38,846 bases of DNA from Elysia marginata (Eukaryota; Mollusca; Gastropoda; Plakobranchidae): NCBI GenBank assembly GCA_019649035.1, contig BMAT01008623.1, positions 350,855 through 389,700 of the forward strand, written 5' to 3'. Below the pieces are notes generated by a model. That model saw nothing but the letters and a program-made list of their open reading frames with translations. It was not told the DNA's origin and searched no databases. A program made the translations under genes and the position numbers. How positions within the stretch are numbered: the first letter of the stretch is position 1; every line of letters starts with the position of its first letter. This document shows, piece by piece, positions 1 to 9,995 of the stretch.

Positions 1-773
1 TTAAGCTTACAACTTTATGTGTTAGGTAAGCTTACAACTTTATGTGTTTAGGGACAAATTCAGCTATATGGTTAAAGTCAATATTCAAACTTTGGTTATC
101 GTGATACAGGAAAAATAATCTCACTTAATTCTTCATGGATTCCTGTAATTTTTTTTTTAATTGAATGCCGAAACTGATTATTATACTCGATGTTTCTATT
201 TACATAGTATGCAAGAGAAACAGTGAGGGAATTGTGTGTGCACCTTTTTTTGTTTGAAATGTTTTCAGTCATAGAGTACAATTCTCTTTTTTTTCCTACA
301 AACCTTCCATGGAGTTTTGTTTAATTGGCCAGACACATTACACGGAAAAGCCAGTAAACAGTGGTATTGCTTCATTCAGAATAAATAATTGAAACATAAA
401 AATTTTATTTCAGATATTGCAATTTGAAGACCAAACTGTATCTACTGTTGTCATTTGTTTCTGACATCTTTTCTTATCAACTAAGAACTCAAATAATGAT
501 GTCAAAGAAGTGTAGATAACAGATGTTGTTTATTTTCAGTTTCTTATTGTGGTTTATTATCCATTTGTAAGCAAAATTTTTAATTCATCAAGTTAGTGTC
601 AAAGATAGGTTGTGCATATCTACATCAATTAATTTTTTATGGAAATATATTATGACATGTTCATAATCGTGGTCCAATGTCTTAAGTTCTTTACAACACG
701 ACTGCTCATAATGCTTACGATATACATTATGACATGTCTTCTAATACTGAACTTAATTCTTTTTTAACTCTAG
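1..773. other. Upstream flank, probably intron of the PLEKHA-like gene
   Basis: The first confident exon starts at 774 behind a splice acceptor, so this stretch is most likely intron, with earlier exons outside the window. It is AT-rich. I see only a short tandem duplication (two copies of about 25 bp beginning TAAGCTTACAACTTTATGTG, positions 2-52). An acceptor-like TTTATTTCAG at about 412 is followed by a short open frame without a convincing donor. No gene is supported. Confidence 0.5.
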
Positions 774-1395
774 GTGAGTTCAATTATTCATGCACGCATC
801 CCTTCAGACGCTACAAGCAAACTCGCCCCTAACAGTAGCGGCAGTAACGGCAATCAGTTCGAGTCAGGCCTGCCGCTATATGAAAATCTTCCTGGTAGGA
901 ATAATGCATCCACCACCAGTCATACTCCCCAGACAGCTCGGAGATCCTCCCTCATCCTAATGGCTCCAAAGCCTTTTACTCCATACCAAGATCGCAGCTC
1001 TGCGCGACCGTTCAAAAGCGAACTTGCCCTCAATCTGGCAGGATCTGACCCTCATGACTCGGGTAGGATCGCCCCTTCTGTGTGGCAGCCTAGCAACACG
1101 GCACCTAGTGGTATCAACGAACGGCCGTATCACAGTATGGATGTTCTCAATGCCCCAGCTGAACCCAGCACAAACAGTTCCTCCTTCACATCGCAACCCA
1201 GCTTTATATCAGACATGCAGCCAAAGCAGGGAGATAACCGTGTGTACCCAAGTGATGCCAACAATAATAATGACAGTTCCAGCTACAAGAATAATGCTCA
1301 AGTGTATGAGAACGACTACATCCCAAGCCAAGCCAACCTTTATAGCAGTCCGCATCAGCAGCAGGCAGAAATCTCCAGTCAGGGGGCACCAGATG
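774..1395 (+). CDS. PLEKHA-like gene, exon A (disordered region)
   Basis: The acceptor TTTTTAACTCTAG lies directly before 774 and the donor GTAAAG begins at 1396. The 622-nt exon starts in phase 0 and leaves one extra G for the next exon. It encodes about 207 residues rich in Ser, Asn, Pro and Gln, with no recognisable fold. GC content is clearly above the flanking introns. The frame stays open to 1556, but the intron begins at 1396 because the G left over completes an Ala codon with the next exon. Confidence 0.8.
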
Positions 1396-4300
1396 GTAAA
1401 GTTTTGTTCCTTCTTATTTCAGTGCAATACTTTTTTTCTCTCACCTTGTATCATAATTCAACTGACTGCTGTTGTAATGTGGCTGTCCGAACAAACACAT
1501 GTTGGGATGGCCTGAGCTCACTTTACTCCAGGTTTAAGCGTCTCATAAGAATTTGACCACCTGCATTTTGGGTCTGGACATTTTGACTCTTGCAGTCTGT
1601 TGTGTCAATTTTTGTTGTTCTATTTTGTCTAGTGTCAGTCTAAGGCTCTGATTTTGAGGGATTGTGTCTATTTTTGTCGCATGTTATTTTGTCCTATCCT
1701 ATGAAGCCATTTTAGGTAACAACTTTGAGGGAATGTGTCTATTTTTGTCGCATGTCATTCTGTCCTGTCCTATGAAGCCAATGCTGGGAACAACTTTGAG
1801 GGAATGTGTCTATTTTTGTCGCTTGTCATTCTGTCCTGTCCTATGAAGCCATTTTAGGTAACAACTTTGAGGGAATGTGTCTATTTTTGTCGCATGTCAT
1901 TTTGTCCTGTCCTATGGAGCCAATGCTGCAAACAAACTTTATTGTCTTTGTTGTAACATCCAATGGAAGGTGTAGCATTTTGAGTACTTCAGCCATGCAA
2001 ATAGATGGTATTACATTAAAGTATTGGTACTTGCATTTTTAGAGCATTTTAAAAAAAAATTGTGTTAGATTTTTAGTTTTGTGAACATTTAATTTTTTTT
2101 CCATTTATTTTTGTTGCACTGAAACAGATTTTGTGTATTGGTTTGCTTTTTTTTTTCAGTCTTGTTACACATCTAAGTCAATGAATGGAAGAAAACCTCG
2201 AAGTGAATGAATGAAAGAAAACCTCGAAGTGAATGAAGGAAAACAAAGATAAGCAGGTTGAAGCTAGAATACATATCTCATATATTTGAACATTTTTAAA
2301 TTAATTACTGGAAAACGTTCTTTAGTTCTTTTTTTGTTTAGGAGTTACAAACGACTTGAGTAGTAGGTGTTAAAAAACAAACTTTTTACCCTTAGGAATG
2401 AGACCATGAGCAACAACCGTACGTTCTTTCTCTCTCCCCTGTACAGCCGACCAGATCACTCGTCCTGTCGACCCGAATGACTCTCAAACATCGACGTCCC
2501 GAGCCTACGCTGCCCGGCCATGGGCCACCAAGGGCGCTCAGTTCAGCGATGACAATATTTTCAACTCACGGCGTAACTCAAGGGGCCGTTACATGACCAT
2601 TTCAAGCAGCGAGCCGCTCAAGATGGAGATCAGTCCGACTCTACACAGCTCGGCTGGTGACTTGATCCTCAACAGATCGGTAAGCGTTTCAAGCAGCAGC
2701 ATGTGTGGAGTGTTGTTTTGTGTTACATGAGGAAAAGATAGAAAAAAGTCATGACATATAGTGTAACTTAATCTGTAACATTATTGTATTGCATGGCCTA
2801 GAAGAAAATATGTCAGCCTTTTAAAAAGCTATGTCTCAATTAGACCACTAAACCCTTTGAGCTTTGGATTACTTTTAGGGCATTTTTTAGTAAGATACCG
2901 GTAGGCCTTTTTCTTTGGAAGTTTATGAAATCTAATCATCCTCAGTGAATGTAAGGCTGACCAAGCAAAACAATCCAGACACAGGTTTCGTTATAGTTTT
3001 GTGTCTGGGGTTACAGCCATGTCGTAGAATCCACAGTCCTGATTGTTGTCACACACAAAAAAGGAAAATTGCTTAGGAGAACGGTTTTATTTTCAAAGTC
3101 CTGAGCAGATTATTCATGAGTGCCTCATTGAGGAAGGAAAAAAGATACCGAAAACTACACTATCTATGAAATATCATTCTCTTACCATCAGAGCATTTAT
3201 TGTTTATTTTCAAATGTCAATTTTGTTCCTTGATAAAAATGTAAAAGTATCAACTTTCTGTTACAATCACAATCAAGACGGTCAAATTGCACTGGCCCAG
3301 GAGTGGAATCAAAGTTCCTCCCATAAATTCCACTTTTGCCTGGTATTAACGCTAAAGACTATAAAGGGAATTATCATGAAGTAGATTGGCCCCCTCCATC
3401 CATCCCCAAGCTGTTATAAAATTTGTCTTCAGAAAACTAAGTAAATACTTAGCCAGGCATGCAAATACATTCAGCGCATAATTGAGCCTCTTTAATACCA
3501 AATAAATCAGCAGAGTGTTATGTTAAAACTACTGCATGTGGCTCTTTTCAGCTAGTTGCCAAAGAAAGCTTTGTTATTATAAAATCATTCTTGCTTTACT
3601 GTAGAATTATTTTTCTTGTATTTTTATGCTTGTAAAGTTTGTTTTATGAGGTATATATTGTTATTATGATTGTGTAAAGCTGACCATGTTTTGTCTGAAA
3701 GGGTTTGCTCCAGTGCCTGATGCAGGTGAGAGGAAAATATTTTGCATGTTGGGGAATATCGCAGAGTCGTGTCTACACATTGCTAATCATATACATGTAA
3801 TATATACATGTAATATATACATGCTTTACAGCTGCTAGTATAGATAGTTCAACAAGCAACCAAGGTATAGAGTATGATAACAGCCTGTCAAGATTGCTAA
3901 ACATATATCTGAGAAGAGCTTTCAATGTGTTTAGTTGAGTTATTTATAGTTAGAGACAGAAAGAAGGCAGTTTGAGCTCTGTGTTCAACTGGTGAGGTAA
4001 AGAGTTGTGGTGTTTGGCTTTCCAAGGATTTCAAGGGCAATCTTACCTGTTCTCTCAAAGTTTTTGTCACTTGCCAGCTAGATTTTGAGAAAGTTATTGT
4101 CAAAGATAGCATAGACATACAATCAAACGCTGTTATTATCAAAACAGATTTGACTTTAGTCGATCTGACTGAAAGCTACACAGCTCTGAATATCAAACAA
4201 AGCTTTGCATACACATATGCTGCATTGATACACGTATTGATATCTCTCGTTTAAACATTAGCACAGACTAAAAGAATCCCAAACTGGGACTAGATTTGGG

Positions 4301-7300
4301 TTCATAGTTAAATGGCTCTGTACACAATACTTATTATTTGAGAAAGTTTTCGCAACACATCTTACTATAAAAAGTCTCGTTAACTGTGTAGCTGCGTTTG
4401 GCCTGCACACAAGGACAATTGGACTTGATTCTAACTCAAGCTTGAAATGAAAAAAAAACTTGATGGTCTGTTTGCCCAAAGAGAGGATATAAAGTTGAGT
4501 CTGGAGACCTTTAACCTGGGTCATTCAAGGACTTGTTCAATTCTTACTCTATTTATACCACCAATCTTACTTCTCATTTATAAAACATGCTGATGAGTCA
4601 GAATATGGATAATTCAAAGTTACCTTTGTTCCCACTGGGTTCAAAATATCAGGACTAAACTGTGCAGTCTCTCTGGTATCTTAATAATTATTATTTACTG
4701 TAGCAAGTGGAGCTGTGCTCTCAACGTTTTTTCAAGAGTGACAATTTACACATCATGCCTGTAAAAGTTTCGACCGCTATGCCGAAACTGCTAGCCTATA
4801 AAAGAATAAATACACTGCACAACGTCACACAAGAGGGGTGCTCTTAATTGAGGTTTCCACTTTATAAATGTATCTTTGAGAAACTGTGTTGTCTTTACCT
4901 AGTATCAAATTGTCCAGAATTAAAACCGACTAAGCCCTGCCTAAGTCTAGAACTACATAGTAACAAGACACGCTTACATAAACAGGTTGCAAGGGTCTAC
5001 CTACTTGTAAAACAACTCTATACTTGTGGACAAGTATTATTCTATTATTATGTTCTTGCATGTGTTTGAGAATATCTAACGAGCTTGGTTACCCAGAATA
5101 AAAAATGACCCCATTAATCAAATTGGCCTAACAACTTCATGAAACTCATGTTAATATTGTTGCAATTGTTTAACAAAATGTAAGCCTATATACTGTAAAA
5201 ATGTCCCAGGCTTTATGAAAGGACTTTGGTAGTTTATACTTATCCATAGTCCCTTTGAGAGCATAGGATGCTTACAAACTTCCTCCATTCACATCTGTCG
5301 TGCGCAAGCCAATTGAGCTTGTTCCATGTCTTTCCTGACTGTGACCTTTCACTTTCCACTGATCTTCTCCAGATACCCTGTGGTCTTCCTTTCTTTCTCG
5401 TTCCTTGTGGATTCCAAGCCTATATATACTGTGTAGATCTATTATTGTTCAACTCCCTAAGATAAGCCAAGCTTTGGGCAGTGTATATCTGGCATGGTTA
5501 CCATTGAATGTGGCAACGGCATGTAGCCCTGACCCCAAAGCTGTACATATATGTAGACCTACACTTTGGAGTCCTGTGAAAATGAAACTCTCTCAGACAG
5601 AAACAAAAAAGTTTATCTTATTTAAAGTTATTTACATTCATCAAAAACATTGTAAAAAATAAATAGGACCAGAAATCTGGTTTATATTGAATAAAAGTTT
5701 ATCTTAAACAGGGCTTATCTTTACAAGTTCCAGTGTATATATATATATATATATAACAATATAACTGTATACACTTAGCATCCGAGAAATAACTTGGTAA
5801 GAGACTTGGCTGAACAGCTAGGGAAAACAGAATATTCCTTGCCATACTGCAACGTTTTCCTCTAAGAAAAGCTTTTTTTTTTGTTATACATGCGATACTT
5901 CTTCAAGTCGATAATTAAAATTAGGATTTCTAAATAATTGTAATTTTTTATTCCTAAATTAAATTTCAAAATACTTCAAATTAGATTTATCTTAAAAGCC
6001 CAAACTATAGCTTTTTGTCATATGGGGCTAATAAACACTGCTTACTAGTACTACATATGTACACCCCAGACAGCCATCTGATGAGGGCAGAGCTGCCCGA
6101 AACTTTGAAGTAATGGCAAGTTACAAAATTTAGGTAATATGACAATTATAATGCTCCTAAAGTAGAGCACTCTACAAATTATGTTATTTTAACCTAAAAC
6201 ATACAGTATATATATATATGCTTTATGTTACAAGGGCCCATTTTCTTTAGCAAAATACAATTTTTGTTTATGACAGAGGACCTTTAGTGAACCTATGCTG
6301 ATTTTTAAAAATTAGGTCTTCTCACAATTTGTATTAAATATAATATGGTTTCATTTTTAAGTATTTAAATTGTGATATATTTTTTTTGCATTTGATTTAA
6401 AATCGAACTCATAACTAAAACAATACGTCATAAGAGTATATCCTTATCTGTCAATTTTTTTCTCCAATTGAATTAGTTGAATATCTGTTCAAAAAGGATG
6501 TTTTTTTTATATTGAGTGTGTCTCTGTTAACAATAGATGTAACTATTATTGACAGAAACAAACCCAACAGAAGAAAATCCTTCATGTGAAATTGTTTGTG
6601 GATTTCTTGGTCTGTAACTTCAGTGTGTATCTACAATGAAATAGATTGAGTTGTTTGTTTTCTTTCAGAGTAAGCAGACACATTATCACTGCCAAGGTTG
6701 CTAAAGTTTCGATAATCAGTAGAATTAGGATCACACCAGCATCGGACTGCTAATTGTTAAAAACAAATTTAAAAAAAAGCTGCTGATGAAAAGGGAGAAC
6801 TTCAACCCAAACTATAAAGTAACTTCACGTTAGAATTTTATGCATTTCTATTTAGAGGTATCTACAGAACTTAGCACCATACTGGCGGGTGGAAGTAAAA
6901 ATTGTATTACATTAATATTAATCTAATATGTGTACTTGTTCTATCTAATATGTGTACTTGTTCTATCTAATATGTGTACTTGTTTCAAACAAGGACAAGA
7001 TACCACAAAGCGACATCTATATCAATCTAATACATGTATGTGTACTTGTTCTAAACAATCCTATCCTCTGATTAGTATCTACTCTACTGTATCAAATGAC
7101 TTACTAACTCTTTTTGCCTTCTCTCTTGTTTTTCTCTCTCCCCCCCCACCCCCTGTATTTTCCTCTGTGCATGCACTGCAATGTAACCCCCCCTCCCCCT
7201 CCCTACCTGTCCATGCGTGTCTCTACTCCTGGCCCGCTGCATGCCGCCAACAGATTGATAACGTGCCAGATATTGTTAAGAGCTCTCAGTCTAAAGTCGA

Positions 7301-9995
7301 TCAGATTGATGAAGGCACAATAGACAGGGAAATTGTGAGTATTGCTGACTGGCTTTTTTTTTCTTTTTATAAAGGCTACCAAAAAATGATTTTCCAACCA
7401 ATTTCCTTTGAGGAGTTATCTTTAACTACAGCATTAATGCTTGGTAAACTAGCAGTTGCTCAGAATTTTTTTTTTATCTTACTTTCCTCATTTGTCTCTG
7501 TTTGTTTTATCATCTCAATATCATTCCTCATATTTATATACACACATCGGCCTATAGATTTTTGTTAATCATTATCATTCCTAGTAGCAAAATTTAATTT
7601 CTCATCTATATTTAAAAGTTTCACATTTGCAAGTCTTTGTTGTTTTGTTCTCGTATGTTCTTTTCATTTGCCTTGCATTTGTTAGATTTTTGTTACACTC
7701 ATCCTCTGTCTTTAATTTCTGCTAGTGACATGCCCGCAAATTTCGCGGTTTTCAGCAAAGATAGTGGAATTATTTTAGGTAAAGGTGAAAACATAGCATC
7801 CGATTGATTGAGAATTTTTGCGGAAAAAACAATCCTTATTTGAGAGTCACTGATCCCATTCAAACGGTCCTACACTGCCTATGTTGTTTGTCTAATTAAG
7901 GAAGACTGGGCTCCTCCACACAGTTAATAAGGCCACAAACCTTGACCTAGATCATTCTGCGATCATCTGCCTTGGCATTTTGGCAGGTAGTCATTTAGTC
8001 CTTGAGAAAGACTATCTAAAAATGTTTCTTCACCTTGCTCGTGCGTTAAATGAGTACCTGTTATCATAACAAAAGTTGTACATTAATTAAGAAACTAAGA
8101 TTCTGTATGTGTGTGATTCCAGTTGTACGTTCCGGACAAAGTTCTCATTCCTGAACGCTATGATGCTGAGGCAGATGCTGAACAGTTGACAGAAGAAGAA
8201 AGTCTGGCCCGCAAGGAGAGGGCGGAGAGAATTCGCAAAGTACTCACTTCTCAAAGGTAGGCAGGGTAGTCTTAACATTTGTTTAGCCTTGAATATTGAA
8301 ATGTTTTTTTACTATGTAGGCTATAATGGTATAGTATATTATATCTTTTCCCTCCAACCACAATCCAAGGGGACTGATCAAACTTTGCATCAATTTTCAT
8401 AGCCAATAAATGCATGCTGTTTTGTGTTTTAGTTAAAAGATATAGCAGGTAGTCAGTATGTTAAATTTGGTTTTTCACAAAATGCAATGCTGTTTGCTGG
8501 TGAGTTGAAAATTTATCATGCCGGTCAGTGTAATAACTATCACATTAGTCGTCATGGTCAAAACTCCTCCTTCCTTGAAGGAGTGCAAGGTCCTGTCAAC
8601 ACAAAAATCTCACTCTTAAATGGTTAGGGTCAGAATTGCAAGTTAATCGGAAAACCTTTGTTCTATGCTAAAGCCAACTTTAAGCTTCGGTAGTTTTAAT
8701 TGTACTAGAATTACAATTTCAGAAAGAAAGTTTTTTTGTGGTCAGCTTGATCTCATTCTAGCAACGCTTGTTTGTTTGTTTTTTACCTACCTTGTTTGTT
8801 TGCACTTGCAGTGTGTTAAGCATGTCCCAACCTGACGTGAGCCAGCTACCAGCGGAGGACATCCACTCGCGGGTGCGGCAGGAGAAGAAGGAAAGAGAAC
8901 ATTTCCTGGCGCTCAATCAAGAGTTGGCTCGGCAGGTCACGCTGAAGAGCAAGAAACAGGCAGGTCAGTGTGGACAATATTGATACAGTCTCAACTTTGA
9001 AGAAACTTGAATGCTGAACGTCTGTTTAAGTGTTTGCTAACAGGAAATAAAATTAAAGTCTTATCAGAAAGTATTCTGGAGAAATTTGTTCGTTAAGCTT
9101 CTGTTCTTACAAATTAATTTTATTTATCAGAAAATTTTACTTTACATATCTTAATTTTCTTTTTTAACCTTTAACTTTGAAGAACGATTTTGAAAAAATG
9201 TATGGGCTATGTTTGAATTTGCTATTGATTTGAGAGAGTTGGATGTATAGACTTTTCATCGAGCTGTTGAAATTATAGATAGCAAGATAGTTCGCGGTGG
9301 AGAAAATTGTTGAATGAACGTGGCCTCAAAGTAAATTCAATATGGTAGTCTTTGTGGCAGAGGGTGTTTTAACTTAAGGTTAATAAAAAAAATTATTTCA
9401 AATTTGTAAGAATAGTAAGAAAAGTAGAACAGTCAGTAAGTTGCTTGATTGTGCCTGTTGCTGCCATCTGATTCATGCTCTTCTCAACAACCGTACAATA
9501 TTAAATGTCTCGTGTCCAGGGCGAATGAGTCGTAAGTCAGGAATTTTTTCTTTGAGTTTGAGAAAATGCCATACTTTTTACTTGTTTGTCTCAACCACTT
9601 TAATGTCTTGGCACAAAATATTGAAAAGGTTGACAAAAAATATACCGCTAGCTAATCTACATCTTGAATTTTTTTTTTATAGACAATAAAAATATCATAC
9701 TATATAAAAAATAACTATAAAGGGGTTTAACTCACAATTGGTGTTAGCGACTTGCGTCTGATTCATCCTGCTTGCATCACATACATGCAATTCCTATTTT
9801 ATTGAAACTTTTACAAACTAGATTTTTTTTTCTCACTTGTTATCAGCTGAACGTCGCAAGACCTGGTCTGGAGCTCAATTTGCAGACGCCAAAGCTCAGT
9901 ATGAAGCAGAACTGGCGGGCTCACCGGTCGCATCTCCACTGAGAAGTCCCGACGCCAACAGGAAGAGAGCTGAGATCACGCTGCATGACTTGTGA
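774..9995 (+). CDS. PLEKHA5/6/7-like protein, C-terminal 456 residues (six exons)
   Basis: Six exons at 774-1395, 2447-2679, 7254-7334, 8123-8256, 8812-8963 and 9847-9995 join in one open frame of 457 codons including TGA. All have GT-AG boundaries and compatible phases. The first two-thirds is Ser/Pro/Asn/Gln-rich and probably disordered. The end has an IPERY motif, an acidic stretch, a charged helix (LTEEESLARKERAERIRKVL), a second charged helix (VRQEKKEREHFLALNQELAR), and a basic tail ending ITLHDL. From memory, this order (PERY, acidic, Lys/Arg-rich helix, second helix, Ser/Pro tail) matches the C-termini of vertebrate PLEKHA5, 6 and 7. Those are PH/WW scaffolds at adherens junctions and in membrane trafficking. 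The PH and WW domains would lie upstream of the window. The identification is by eye. The reading frame and exon structure are much more certain than the family name. Confidence 0.72.
1396..2446 (+). other. Intron A-B of the PLEKHA-like gene
   Basis: This intron of about 1.05 kb is bounded by GTAAAG and CCTGTACAG. It holds the 71-bp minisatellite at 1661-1930 and a second small direct repeat near 2180-2240 (two copies of GAATGAATGAAAGAAAACCTCG-like sequence, differing slightly). No coding signal is seen. Confidence 0.7.
1661..1930. repeat. 71-bp minisatellite, four copies of two alternating subtypes
   Basis: Copies start at 1661, 1732, 1803 and 1874, exactly 71 bp apart, each with the core TGTCTATTTTTGTCGCATGT. 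Copies 1 and 3 carry ATTTTAGGTA and copies 2 and 4 carry ATGCTGGGAA (or a variant) at the same place, so the higher-order unit is a 142-bp dimer. A more degenerate fifth copy lies upstream at about 1590-1660. The short overlapping open frames here are products of the repeat. Confidence 0.9.
2447..2679 (+). CDS. PLEKHA-like gene, exon B
   Basis: The exon lies between the acceptor CTCTCCCCTGTACAG and the donor GTAAGC (2680). With the G carried from exon A it gives 78 codons and ends in phase 0. The product is Arg/Ser-rich with several possible phosphosites (RRNSRGRYMTISSSEP) and no known fold. It was found only by reading splice sites, as it contains no long ATG-initiated frame. The GC-rich codon use matches exon A. 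Confidence 0.82.
3714..3725 (+). other. Candidate 12-nt microexon in intron B-C
   Basis: The sequence TGCCTGATGCAG is preceded by GGGTTTGCTCCAG and followed by a strong donor, GTGAGA. Both flanking exons meet in phase 0, so inclusion would insert four residues (Cys-Leu-Met-Gln) without shifting the frame. An alternative acceptor 12 nt upstream (TCTGAAAG) would give eight residues, also in frame. This is only a splice-site pattern. Such matches arise by chance in long introns. Confidence 0.22.
5240..5424 (-). mobile_element. LINE (non-LTR retrotransposon) reverse-transcriptase C-terminal remnant
   Basis: On the minus strand the frame reads WNPQGTRKKGRPQGIWRRS, then KTWNKLNWLAHDRCEWRKF, and ends SILCSQRDYG at a stop (5240-5242). 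The pattern KRGRPxxTWRR, then TWxxLxxLAxDRxxWRxFVxxLC, is the familiar C-terminal end of the ORF2 polyprotein of many animal non-LTR elements. An in-frame TAG lies just upstream and the rest of the ORF is not recognisable, so this is a dead 3' fragment in the host intron, antisense to the host gene. I cannot assign the clade. Confidence 0.85.
6073..6117 (+). ncRNA. Type I hammerhead ribozyme (predicted complete)
   Basis: All parts of the hammerhead are present in order. Stem I 5' strand is GCCAT (6073-6077), then the CTGATGA core (6078-6084). Stem II is GGGCA/TGCCC with a GAGC loop (6085-6098), followed by the GAA core (6099-6101). Stem III is ACT/AGT with a TTGA loop (6102-6111), then the cleavage nucleotide A (6112), then stem I 3' strand ATGGC (6113-6117). 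All 13 helix base pairs are Watson-Crick. A short stem III and open stem I match the minimal type I hammerheads known from Penelope-like elements and other retroelements. No surrounding element ORF is recognised, so this is a solitary copy. It lies in the sense orientation of the PLEKHA-like intron. Confidence 0.82.
6921..6986. repeat. 22-bp tandem repeat, three copies
   Basis: Three head-to-tail copies of ATCTAATATGTGTACTTGTT plus CT. A related, interrupted copy lies at about 7026-7050. It sits within the intron upstream of exon C. Confidence 0.85.
7254..7334 (+). CDS. PLEKHA-like gene, exon C (27 codons, symmetric)
   Basis: The acceptor GCCGCCAACAG is preceded by long C-rich pyrimidine runs, and the donor is GTGAGT at 7335. 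The exon is 81 nt, phase 0 to phase 0, so it could be skipped without a frameshift. The residues begin IDNVPDIVKSSQSKVDQIDE, an acidic segment likely to be helical. The longer open frame across this exon continues into intron sequence and is not the real product. Confidence 0.78.
7335..8122 (+). other. Intron C-D
   Basis: This 788-nt intron runs from GTGAGT to GTGTGATTCCAG. It is T-rich near its start. I see no repeat family or coding signal in it. Confidence 0.7.
8123..8256 (+). CDS. PLEKHA-like gene, exon D (PERY motif and charged helix)
   Basis: The acceptor GTGATTCCAG lies before 8123 and the donor GTAGGC begins at 8257. The exon is 134 nt and ends in phase 2 (AG, completing Ser with the T of exon E). 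It encodes LYVPDKVLIPERY, then an acidic linker, then LTEEESLARKERAERIRKVL, a strongly charged helix. This IPERY-acidic-helix arrangement is the best basis for the PLEKHA5/6/7 assignment. Confidence 0.83.
8257..8811 (+). other. Intron D-E
   Basis: This 555-nt intron runs from GTAGGC to TTTGCACTTGCAG. I see nothing else in it. Confidence 0.7.
8812..8963 (+). CDS. PLEKHA-like gene, exon E (charged helix)
   Basis: The acceptor TGCACTTGCAG lies before 8812 and the donor GTCAGT begins at 8964. The exon is 152 nt. It enters in phase 2 and leaves one G. It encodes SVLSMSQPDVSQLPAEDIHS, then VRQEKKEREHFLALNQELAR, then QVTLKSKKQAG, probably a coiled-coil helix followed by a basic patch. The frame before 8812 reads into intron and is not coding. 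Confidence 0.83.
8964..9846 (+). other. Intron E-F, carrying a MITE copy
   Basis: This 883-nt intron runs from GTCAGT to TGTTATCAG. A member of the CCAGGGTGAATGAGTC inverted-repeat MITE family occupies about 9514-9773. The short open frame at 9441-9689 lies mostly in that element and is not a gene. Confidence 0.7.
9514..9773. mobile_element. MITE family 1, copy 1
   Basis: The left end reads GTCCAGGGCGAATGAGTCG followed by TAAGTCAGGAA. The right end reads GCGACTTGCGTCTGATTCAT then CCTGC, roughly its inverse complement. The inverted repeats match those of copies at 12221-12462, 17806-18043 and 33093-33317. It is about 260 bp and non-coding. No clear target-site duplication is visible. Confidence 0.7.
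9847..9995 (+). CDS. PLEKHA-like gene, terminal coding exon F
   Basis: The acceptor CACTTGTTATCAG lies before 9847. The G from exon E completes Ala, then ERRKTWSGAQFADAKAQYEA, a Ser/Pro stretch (LAGSPVASPLRSPDANRKR) and the C-terminus AEITLHDL before TGA (9993-9995). RRKTW and SPLRSP are basophilic and proline-directed phosphosite-like sequences. The end does not form an obvious class I PDZ ligand. Confidence 0.85.

Larger units (their letters stand above)
2680..7253 (+). other. 4.6-kb intron B-C with transposon remnants and a ribozyme
   Basis: The intron runs from GTAAGC (2680) to GCCGCCAACAG (7253). It contains a candidate microexon at 3714-3725, a reverse-oriented LINE C-terminal remnant (5240-5424), an AT dinucleotide run near 5738-5755, the hammerhead ribozyme fold (6073-6117), three copies of a 22-bp repeat (6921-6986), and C-rich pyrimidine runs just before exon C. 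The rest is AT-rich sequence in which I see no coding signal. Confidence 0.7.

Noticed and set aside
957-1389. Minus-strand and alternative-frame ORFs over exon A
   Set aside because: They are shadows of the GC-rich coding exon. Only the frame that joins the other exons is supported.
4031-4062. Minus-strand 31-nt exon-like segment with splice sites
   Set aside because: It is isolated within the intron of a + strand gene, with no partner exons. Probably chance.
6930-7568. 212-codon + strand open frame
   Set aside because: It overlaps exon C by read-through but mostly translates T- and C-rich intron. Only 7254-7334 is exonic.
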